The translations under genes were made by a program, and so were the position numbers. Shown piece after piece: positions 1 through 5,693 of a stretch of DNA of 6,322 bases. How positions within the stretch are numbered: position 1 is the first letter of the stretch; each line of letters begins with the position of its first letter. The DNA is taken from contig CAIVZW010000261.1 in assembly GCA_903910495.1 (NCBI GenBank), positions 1-6,322 of the forward strand, given 5' to 3'. Below the pieces are notes generated by a model, which ran no database searches, was not told the DNA's origin, and saw nothing but the letters and a program-made list of their open reading frames with translations. The stretch is from an uncultured beta proteobacterium. GTDB lineage: Bacteria > Pseudomonadota > Gammaproteobacteria > Burkholderiales > Rhodocyclaceae.

Positions 1-1
1 A

Positions 2-1336
2 GGCCTGCTGACGACCTTTGGCTCGACCCAGCAGCCGTACGATCCGCTGGTGGTGGATCTGGGCGGAGATGACGTGGTCTATGTCGGAGACGGCAACAAC
101 GTGGTGGTGGGCGGCTACGGCAATGACACGATCACGACCGGCGCGGACAACGATATCGTGATCGGTGACAATGGCCAGTTTGACGCCACCAGCGGCAGCA
201 CGACGCTGATCGCAACAACTGACACGACGAACCTGACCGGCGGCAATGACGTCATCGACGTTGGCGATGGTAACAACGCCGTGCTGGCCGGGGTCGGCAA
301 TGACTTCGTGACCACGGGCAGCGGAAGCGATGTTGTTCTGGGTGACAACGGCAGACTTACCCTCGATGCGGCCGGCGCCGTGCAGCAGCTTGCTTCGACC
401 GACCCGTTGCTGGGCGGCAGCGATGCAATATCCACCGGCGACGGCAATGATGTGATGATCGGCGGCGCGCAGGGCGATATCCTGCTGAGTGCGGGCGGCA
501 ACGACATCGTCTTCGGCGATTTCGGCATGGTGAGCTATTCGGGCGGCGGCACGGTAGTCAGAATCGCTTCGCTCGATATCCTCCAGGGTGGCGACGACAC
601 ACTCAACGCCGGCGCGGGCAACGACATCCTGATCGGCGGGCAGGGACGCGACCTGTTGTATGGCACCCTCGGTGAAGACCTGCTCTTTGGTTCGTATGCC
701 TCGATCACTCTGACCAACGGTCTGGTGACGAGTATCGAGTTCGACATGCAGGATTTCATGTCGCAGATTCTGATCAGGCAGTTCGATTCAGTATTCGGCG
801 ATGGCGAGGATGACGACAGCTCACTTTCCTCGCTGACCGATCTGTCCTACGGCCTGTCGCACGAGACGGATGCGATGAATGCCACTGGACGCCCCGGCTC
901 GGCGCACGATCCGGACCTCTTCCGGAACATCTTCAGCCTGGGCAACTTCGGACCGGCCGGGAATCTGCGTGGCAGCAGCCCGTTCGATGCCATTACCTTG
1001 TCAGGAACGGTGAGCAGGGTGCCCGGATCGAGTTACGACAGCCCGCCTGATCGCACCGGCAATACGGATGGCGAGGAACGCGCCGAGGCAGATCGGAACG
1101 CTACTGCCGATTTCAGTATGGCCTGGCACGAAGGACAGTACCTGATGGTCGCTGCTGCCGATGTTCCACTACCTCCGCAGCAGGCACTGGCGGCCGCAGA
1201 TGATCTTGAGCGGGATACGCTGGTTCTTGGTCTTGGCCTCGTCGGACTGCGTGCCGCGCAGCAACCTGAACGCCGCCAGCGGCTGTTCGGCCGGGTTCTG
1301 GATCGCTTGCACCGGTCTGATTTTCTGCCGCACTGA
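2..1336 (+). CDS. RTX-type calcium-binding repeat protein, C-terminal part (5' end outside window)
   Basis: The reading frame is open from the first base of the window, so the GTG at 50 is only an internal codon and the true start lies upstream. 444 residues are visible before the TGA. The first ~245 residues are dense in GGxGxDxΦx-type nonapeptides (for example GGYGNDTIT, GAGNDILIG, GGQGRDLLY), the calcium-binding parallel beta-roll of RTX proteins, which fold on meeting extracellular calcium. Four long modules are seen (separate entry). After about base 745 the repeats stop and an acidic, low-complexity segment follows (FGDGEDDDSS), then a Ser/Gly/Pro/Asp-rich stretch. The last ~40 residues hold a short hydrophobic run, LVLGLGLVGL (1220-1249), followed by an Arg-rich tail. 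Family knowledge: such proteins are exported adhesins, enzymes or toxins. No catalytic domain is visible here, so its specific role is unknown. It is the likely cargo of the export genes downstream. Confidence 0.88.
   Translation, partial: GLLTTFGSTQQPYDPLVVDLGGDDVVYVGDGNNVVVGGYGNDTITTGADNDIVIGDNGQFDATSGSTTLIATTDTTNLTGGNDVIDVGDGNNAVLAGVGNDFVTTGSGSDVVLGDNGRLTLDAAGAVQQLASTDPLLGGSDAISTGDGNDVMIGGAQGDILLSAGGNDIVFGDFGMVSYSGGGTVVRIASLDILQGGDDTLNAGAGNDILIGGQGRDLLYGTLGEDLLFGSYASITLTNGLVTSIEFDMQDFMSQILIRQFDSVFGDGEDDDSSLSSLTDLSYGLSHETDAMNATGRPGSAHDPDLFRNIFSLGNFGPAGNLRGSSPFDAITLSGTVSRVPGSSYDSPPDRTGNTDGEERAEADRNATADFSMAWHEGQYLMVAAADVPLPPQQALAAADDLERDTLVLGLGLVGLRAAQQPERRQRLFGRVLDRLHRSDFLPH
68..745 (+). repeat. 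Four tandem ~58-residue super-repeats of RTX nonapeptides
   Basis: The RTX region is built from long modules at 68-244 (59 residues), 245-418 (58), 419-592 (58) and 593-745 (about 51, the most degenerate). Each begins (D/N/S)D followed by roughly four nonapeptide turns containing G(D/A)GN(N/D), reaches a marker such as VIGDNG, VLGDNG or VFGDFG, then has a ~22-residue non-RTX linker. In modules 1-3 the linker ends in a TD/SLD motif and GG. The DNA has diverged more than the protein pattern, so this is an old duplication and not a recent slippage array. More modules probably lie upstream. Confidence 0.8.
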
Positions 1337-1381
1337 ACGGCTGCCGTCCGTCATTTAAATTCCGTAACCTCATAAAGTATG

Positions 1382-1409
1382 TTGTGTGCATTAATTGTGT
1401 TGTGCATAA
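1382..1409 (+). repeat. Short imperfect direct repeat in the intergenic region
   Basis: TTGTGTGCATTAA (1382-1394) and TGTTGTGCATAA (1398-1409) are near copies; their cores GTGCATTAA (1386-1394) and GTGCATAA (1402-1409) begin 16 bases apart. The second copy overlaps the candidate -35 box. The arrangement could be a tandem regulator-binding site upstream of the export genes, but no known operator is recognised and the motif is short. Confidence 0.35.
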
Positions 1410-1428
1410 CGGCATCGAATGATAGTAT
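1400..1428 (+). promoter_or_regulatory. Candidate sigma70-type promoter for the export genes
   Basis: The gap 1337-1505 between the RTX gene and the adaptor is clearly richer in A and T than its surroundings. A weak pair TTGTGC (1400-1405) and TAGTAT (1423-1428) has 17-base spacing and would place the transcript start near 1435, about 70 bases before the chosen ATG. A second overlapping pair, TTGTGT (1395-1400) and AATGAT (1418-1423), also has 17-base spacing. Matches to consensus are poor in the -35 box, as expected for an activator-dependent promoter or a chance hit. The location is more convincing than the boxes. Confidence 0.35.
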
Positions 1429-1494
1429 TTCCCTCTCTGACATGGTTTTTGCTGTTTGCTTACAGGGTCAGTCTGACTTCGAATCGGCAGGATA

Positions 1495-1499
1495 GGGAG
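1495..1499 (+). promoter_or_regulatory. Ribosome binding site that decides the adaptor start
   Basis: GGGAG lies six bases before the ATG at 1506. This ATG opens directly into a signal peptide, whereas the in-frame ATG at 1419 would put 29 extra residues in front of it and overlaps the candidate promoter boxes. Confidence 0.7.
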
Positions 1500-1505
1500 C
1501 GCGGG

Positions 1506-2339
1506 ATGCAGTTCTGGGTAGCAGGGCTTTTTCTGATGTCATTGGCACTGGGCGTTCAGGCTCAGGCGACTGGTTCGCCGCCGCAGACGGACTCTGCGCA
1601 AGCGGGTTTGACACAATCAGGGTCGCCGTCCCAGGCAACAAAACGCTCATTCCGTGCCGTCGGTGCCGATAATCCCGGCCGCGAGCACGAGTGCCTGGTC
1701 GAGCCATTCATGGTCACCAATGTTGGCAGCCCGGTCGACGGCATCCTCGAGCAAGTCCTGGTCAATCGCGGCGATCGGGTACGCAAGGGGCAAGTCGTAG
1801 CCAGACTGCAGTCCGGGGTTGAGGGCGCTGCCGTTGCGTTATCCAGGGCGCGTGTCGAGTTTGGCCGGCGTCGGGTTGACAGAAATGAGGCGCTGTTCGC
1901 CAAGGAGCTGATTTCAGCCCAGGAACGCGATGAACTGGTCACCGAGGTCAGCCTGCGCGAACAGGAACTCATAAAGGATCAAGAACTGCTGCGCTTGCGG
2001 ACGATCATCAGTCCGATCGATGGCGTTGTTGTCGAGCGCCGCCTGCACCCCGGAGAATTTATCCGCGCGGAAAAGTCGGTTGTCCTCAAACTGGCACAGA
2101 TCAACCCGCTCAATGTCGAAGTGATCGCCCCGACTTCCCTTTTCGGCAAGCTGAAAGTGGGTATGAGCGGACAGGTCAATGTGGCGCCGTATCTGTCTGA
2201 AACATTCAAGGCCAGGGTGGTCGTTGTGGACAAGGTGGTCGATGCGGCCAGCGGAACGATGGGGGTGCGCTTGCAAATGCCCAATCCGGAGAACAGGATT
2301 CCGGCGGGCGTGAAATGTGGCGTCATTTTTGATATGTAG
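1506..2339 (+). CDS. Periplasmic adaptor subunit (HlyD/RND membrane-fusion family), short form
   Basis: Role: a membrane-fusion protein that bridges an inner-membrane pump to a TolC-type outer-membrane channel in the periplasm. From the ATG at 1506 the protein has 277 residues. Residues 1-21 look like a Sec signal peptide: a hydrophobic core (WVAGLFLMSLALGV) and AQA before the likely cut, though the n-region lacks a Lys/Arg. Residues 22-50 are a Ser/Gln/Thr-rich linker. Residues ~69-102 form the first half of a biotinyl-lipoyl-like domain (SPVDGILEQVLVNRGDRVRKG), ~103-165 a short charged helical hairpin, ~166-190 the second lipoyl half (SPIDGVVVERRLHPGE), and ~190-277 a beta-barrel region. 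It is shorter than usual RND adaptors (often 350-400 residues), with a short hairpin and little after the barrel. The gene is followed by a TolC-family gene 66 bases away. The partner pump is not in the window. An upstream in-frame ATG at 1419 is possible but would bury the signal peptide. Confidence 0.88.
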   Translation: MQFWVAGLFLMSLALGVQAQATGSPPQTDSAQAGLTQSGSPSQATKRSFRAVGADNPGREHECLVEPFMVTNVGSPVDGILEQVLVNRGDRVRKGQVVARLQSGVEGAAVALSRARVEFGRRRVDRNEALFAKELISAQERDELVTEVSLREQELIKDQELLRLRTIISPIDGVVVERRLHPGEFIRAEKSVVLKLAQINPLNVEVIAPTSLFGKLKVGMSGQVNVAPYLSETFKARVVVVDKVVDAASGTMGVRLQMPNPENRIPAGVKCGVIFDM

Positions 2340-2350
2340 TGTACGGAAGA

Positions 2351-2373
2351 TGCCCGGAAACGGATTCCGGGCA
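2351..2373 (+). other. Perfect intergenic hairpin (9-bp stem, 5-base loop)
   Basis: TGCCCGGAA (2351-2359) and TTCCGGGCA (2365-2373) are exact inverse complements around the loop ACGGA, 11 bases after the adaptor stop codon. The stem is GC-rich, but the following bases (ATCAACGAATTG) contain no T-run, so it is not a standard intrinsic terminator. It could stabilise the upstream mRNA 3' end, mark a processing point, or partially attenuate transcription into the channel gene, which would set the ratio of adaptor to channel. Confidence 0.65.
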
Positions 2374-2394
2374 ATCAACGAATTGAATTTGACT

Positions 2395-2399
2395 GGTGG
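2395..2399 (+). promoter_or_regulatory. Ribosome binding site for the TTG-initiated channel gene
   Basis: GGTGG sits six bases upstream of the TTG at 2406. There is no ATG or GTG in this frame between the preceding in-frame stop (2337-2339) and the signal-peptide core, so the TTG is the only start that gives a full export signal. Confidence 0.5.
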
Positions 2400-2405
2400 C
2401 GGATT

Positions 2406-3770
2406 TTGAAATCAGTAAAACTTAGTCAGACTGGCTTGTGCTGTTGGGCCAATTTGACAGTCTGCCTGGCGGCAGTGCTTGTGTGCCTGCCGATGCCGGT
2501 GCTCGGTGAGACCTTGCAAGAGGTCTATGCGCTCGCCCTCCAGAACGACGCCAAGTTCCGTATTGTTCAGGCTGAAGCGCGGGCAAGCAGCACGGTCATC
2601 GATCAGGCGCGGGCTGGATTCTTCCCCACGATCAAATACGAGATGGAGCAGGTCACGACTCGGCAGCAGGTGCTGAAAAGCGAGAACCCGATCTACGGTA
2701 TCGGGTCAAAAACGTATCCGACCGACAGCAGCACGCTGTCCGTGAACCAGCCGATTTTTCGCATGGACGTCATCGAGCGCTTCAAGCAGGCCAAGGCGAT
2801 CATCAGGCAGGCCGAATATACCTTGCTCGCCGCCGAGCAGGATCTGCAACTGCGGACCGTAGTGTCGTATCTGGTGGTGCTCGCGGCTAGTGACAGTTTG
2901 GCCCTAGCCAGTGCGGAACGTGAAGCGGTCGGCAAACTGCGCGATCTCGTGCACGAAAAGCGCAAGATGGGGCTGGGTACGATCACACAGCAGCATGATG
3001 CCGATGCGCGTTATGCCGTGACCGTGGCGCGTGAGATCGAGGCGCAGAACAAGTTGCGCGATGCCCGTCAGGGCTTGCGTGAAATAACGGGCAAAGTCAT
3101 CGAAAACGTGCAGGTTCTGCGCGATGACTTTCCGCTGGAAACGCCCGAGCCGGCAAAGATCGAGCCGTGGGTCGAGTCCGCCCTGGAGAAGAACCTGATC
3201 CTGCGTGCCCGCCAGGAAGGCGTGGAAGTGGCGCATCAGGAAGTCATGCGCCAGCGTGCCGGCCATTTTCCGACTCTGGCGATGGTCTACAATCAGAACC
3301 GCAAGGATACCGGCAGTACGCTGTACGGCGGCGGCAGCGACGTTGAGACGAAAGACTTGACCTTACGCCTGACTGTGCCGATCTTCGAGGGCGGCATGAC
3401 CAGTGCGGTGACCCAGGAAGCGGCGCATCGCTATCAGAAGTCGAAGGAGGAACTCGAGCAGGAATTCCGGTCGATCGAGCGGACAACCCGTGCTGCGTTC
3501 GACGGCACGGTCAGTGGCGTTAGCCTGATCAAGGCGCTCAGGCAGTCCGTGGTGGCGCAGCAAAGCGCGCTCGAGGCCAAGGCCGAGGGCTACAAGGCCG
3601 GATTGAACACCGTGCTGGCCGTGCTCGATGCACAACGCGATCTGCACATTGCCATGCGCGATTTTGCGCAATCACGCTACGATTATCTGGTCAATCGCCT
3701 CAGGCTCAAGCAAGCCGCAGGGACGCTGGCGGAAGCCGACCTGGCGCTTGTTGCCACGGCTCTGAAATAG
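2406..3770 (+). CDS. TolC-family outer-membrane efflux/secretion channel
   Basis: Role: a trimeric outer-membrane beta-barrel with a long periplasmic alpha-helical tunnel, serving as exit duct for type I secretion or tripartite efflux. The 454 residues match the usual TolC length. Residues 1-34 are a signal peptide (Lys at 2 and 5, hydrophobic core ~17-30, likely cut after VLG). Two homologous OEP halves follow. GFFPTIKY (71-78) matches GHFPTLAM (286-293), QPIF (115-118) matches VPIF (324-327), and GLGTITQQHDADA (189-201) matches GLNTVLAVLDAQ (399-410), the typical helix-turn signatures of the family. The protein ends in LAEADLALVATALK with no C-terminal extension. The start is TTG. The N-terminal hydrophobic region holds four Cys (12, 13, 20, 27) but no convincing lipobox, so it is probably not a lipoprotein. 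It lies between two adaptor genes and likely serves both, or the whole export machine. Its substrate is unproven; the adjacent RTX protein is the natural candidate. Confidence 0.93.
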   Translation: MKSVKLSQTGLCCWANLTVCLAAVLVCLPMPVLGETLQEVYALALQNDAKFRIVQAEARASSTVIDQARAGFFPTIKYEMEQVTTRQQVLKSENPIYGIGSKTYPTDSSTLSVNQPIFRMDVIERFKQAKAIIRQAEYTLLAAEQDLQLRTVVSYLVVLAASDSLALASAEREAVGKLRDLVHEKRKMGLGTITQQHDADARYAVTVAREIEAQNKLRDARQGLREITGKVIENVQVLRDDFPLETPEPAKIEPWVESALEKNLILRARQEGVEVAHQEVMRQRAGHFPTLAMVYNQNRKDTGSTLYGGGSDVETKDLTLRLTVPIFEGGMTSAVTQEAAHRYQKSKEELEQEFRSIERTTRAAFDGTVSGVSLIKALRQSVVAQQSALEAKAEGYKAGLNTVLAVLDAQRDLHIAMRDFAQSRYDYLVNRLRLKQAAGTLAEADLALVATALK

Positions 3771-3795
3771 CCACTTCCCACCAAGTGCTCGGGTT

Positions 3796-3800
3796 AGGAG
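3796..3800 (+). promoter_or_regulatory. Strong ribosome binding site of the GAF-HlyD gene
   Basis: AGGAG, six bases before the ATG at 3807, is the best Shine-Dalgarno match in the window and supports that start. The 36-base gap from the channel gene contains no terminator. Confidence 0.75.
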
Positions 3801-3806
3801 TTTTGA

Positions 3807-5681
3807 ATGGCACACGATGAGGGTATCGTCCTGGTATCCGGCGGTCGTCGCAGTGACGGAGAGTCCGAAGGGGAATCGTTCAAGTCGGATCTGTGGGCGC
3901 GCCTTGTTCATGCCAGTGACCTGCAAAGTTTTACCGCCAGTTGGCTTGACATTCAGTGCCGTTCATTCGATGGTGTCATGCGTGGCGCTGTCGTGTTGCG
4001 AACCATGGAGACAGCCGCGTTTTCACCGGTTGCCATCTGGCCGGAGGGCATAGAGGGCAATCCCCGGCTGGTTGTCGTCGTCGAGCGGGCACTGAAGGAC
4101 CGGCAGGTAGTTGTTGACGGCATCAAACGCCCGCCGCGTAAACAGGATCCGGTTTGTCTCGCTCATCCGGTCCTGGTTGACGACGAACTCTACGGCGTCG
4201 TGGCGCTGGAACTTGAAGGCCGTTCAGAAGCGGCGGTCAACGAGGTGGTGCAACGCCTCGGCTGGGGTATCGGCTGGCTCGAGGCACTCGCCCGACGCCA
4301 GGTATTCTCCAGCAAGGCGCGGCTCGTGACCGTACTTAAATTGCTTGCCACATCGCTGCTGCATGAACATTTTCAGGCGGCAGCGACGGCGGTGGCGACC
4401 GAGTTGGCGACGATTTTCGGCTGTGAACGGGTCAGCATCGGTTTCATCAAGGGTGACCATATCCAGGTCAGGGCGCTGTCTCACAGTGCGGCTTTCGCCA
4501 AGAAAGCCAACTTGATCCGCAACATCGAGGCCGCCATGGAAGAAGCGGCAGATCAATTGGCGACCGTGCTTTTCCCTCCTCGGAAGGATGCCCATTTTCA
4601 ACTGACTCGTGCTCATACCGAACTGCTTCAGCAGCACGGGGCAGGAGCGGTGTGTACGATTCCGCTGACGACCGGGGGGGCTGTGTTAGGTGCTGTCACC
4701 CTCGAACTGCCAGCGGGTGCCGAGTTCGATGCGCACTCGATCGAGCTTTGCGAGCACGCAACGCTTCTCCTGGGGCAGGTGCTGGAGGTCAAGCGCAGGG
4801 AGGATCGTTGGCTGGCGCGGAGGGCTTGGGACGACTTGCTCGCCTACTGGCGCAATCTGACAGGACCACGCCATGCCGCTCTGAAGTTCTGGGCCGGCAC
4901 CATCGTGCTGACGCTGGCCTTCTTCCTGATCGTCAAGGGTGATTACCTGATTACCGCCGATGCCAGCCTCGAAGGCAAGGTGCAGCGTGCAATCACGGCA
5001 GCCATGCAGGGCTATATCATCGATGCCCGCGCCCGTGCCGGGGATATTGTCCGCAGCGGTGACGTACTCGCAGCACTCGATGACCGCGACCTGCAACTTG
5101 AGCGCCTGAAACTGCTTAGCCAGAGCGCTCAGTACGAAAGCGAACGTCGCCAGGCAATTGCCGAGGGCAACCGCGCCCGCGCGCGGATTCTTGAGGCGCA
5201 GGCCGGGCAGGTGAAAGCTCAGATCATCCTGGTGGACGAACAGCTCGCCCGTACCCACCTGCGGGCGCCGTTTGATGGTGTTATCGTCAAGGGTGATCTC
5301 AGCCAGTCGCTGGGTGCGGCTGTCGAGCGTGGCAACGTACTGTTCGAAGTGGCTCCACTGGACACCTACCGGGTGATCATGAAGGTGGACGAACGGGATA
5401 TCACCGAAGTTGCAGTCGGTCAGCCTGGCAGGCTCGCACTGACCAGTATGCCCAACGACGAAATCAGACTGCTTGTCGACAAGATCACGCCGGTATCTGT
5501 TGTAGATCAGGGACGGAATTATTTTCGCGTGGAAGCCGTTGTCCAGGGGGAAATAGACCGATTGCGACCCGGGATGGAAGGTGTCGGCAAGATCGAGATC
5601 GGTAGCCGCAATCTCTTCTGGATCTGGACCCACAAGCTGACGCATTGGGTTCGCATGTGGATATGGTCGTGGTGGCCTTGA
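3807..5681 (+). CDS. GAF-domain / HlyD-type adaptor fusion, inner-membrane anchored
   Basis: A 624-residue protein that joins a cytosolic sensor-like part to a periplasmic secretion adaptor. Residues 1-30 are polar with no signal peptide. Residues ~40-160 resemble a degenerate GAF fold (HPVLVDDELYGVVALEL at 120-136), and ~185-325 a clearer GAF domain (FGCERVSIGFI at 204-214; CTIPLTTGGAVLGAVTLEL at 283-301). A single transmembrane helix lies at ~361-377 (FWAGTIVLTLAFFLIV), preceded by basic residues, which suggests N-in topology. Residues ~396-425 form the first lipoyl half (MQGYIIDARARAGDIVRSGD), ~426-480 a coiled-coil hairpin rich in Glu, Arg, Gln and Ala, ~483-515 the second lipoyl half (LRAPFDGVIVKGDLSQ), and ~516-600 the beta-barrel region. 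The last 20 residues contain seven Trp. GAF domains bind small ligands such as cyclic nucleotides; the ligand here is unknown. It follows the TolC gene and precedes the membrane-protease gene by 12 bases. I infer ligand-gated or membrane-state-gated assembly of the export duct. Confidence 0.88.
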   Translation: MAHDEGIVLVSGGRRSDGESEGESFKSDLWARLVHASDLQSFTASWLDIQCRSFDGVMRGAVVLRTMETAAFSPVAIWPEGIEGNPRLVVVVERALKDRQVVVDGIKRPPRKQDPVCLAHPVLVDDELYGVVALELEGRSEAAVNEVVQRLGWGIGWLEALARRQVFSSKARLVTVLKLLATSLLHEHFQAAATAVATELATIFGCERVSIGFIKGDHIQVRALSHSAAFAKKANLIRNIEAAMEEAADQLATVLFPPRKDAHFQLTRAHTELLQQHGAGAVCTIPLTTGGAVLGAVTLELPAGAEFDAHSIELCEHATLLLGQVLEVKRREDRWLARRAWDDLLAYWRNLTGPRHAALKFWAGTIVLTLAFFLIVKGDYLITADASLEGKVQRAITAAMQGYIIDARARAGDIVRSGDVLAALDDRDLQLERLKLLSQSAQYESERRQAIAEGNRARARILEAQAGQVKAQIILVDEQLARTHLRAPFDGVIVKGDLSQSLGAAVERGNVLFEVAPLDTYRVIMKVDERDITEVAVGQPGRLALTSMPNDEIRLLVDKITPVSVVDQGRNYFRVEAVVQGEIDRLRPGMEGVGKIEIGSRNLFWIWTHKLTHWVRMWIWSWWP

Positions 5682-5693
5682 GGCCATGATGCC

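Noticed and set aside
115..759. Two - strand open frames opposite the RTX repeats
   Set aside because: Their Ser/Pro/Leu-rich repetitive proteins are the antisense reading of the Gly/Asp-rich nonapeptide repeats.
1337..1347. ACGG-CTG-CCGT mini-hairpin after the RTX stop
   Set aside because: A 4-bp stem with no following T-run is too weak to call a terminator.
1113..1415. 100-residue open frame on the - strand spanning the end of the RTX gene and the gap
   Set aside because: It has no domain signature and mostly mirrors the RTX coding frame; the part in the gap is too short to support a gene.
1419..1505. N-terminal extension of the small adaptor from the ATG at 1419
   Set aside because: It would bury a good signal peptide under 29 residues and overlaps the candidate promoter; the ATG at 1506 has a better ribosome site.
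2406..2490. Possible lipoprotein signal in the TolC-type protein because of its Cys residues
   Set aside because: The residues before each Cys do not fit a lipobox (for example VLVC), and a standard signal peptidase I site follows.
3772..3787. CACTT/AAGTG inverted repeat after the channel gene
   Set aside because: A 5-bp stem with mostly A/T pairs at the loop and no T-run; expected by chance.
4674..4680. Run of seven G inside the GAF coding region, possible phase-variation tract
   Set aside because: Seven G is short for slippage control, and the frame through it encodes a good GAF motif, so there is no sign of switching.
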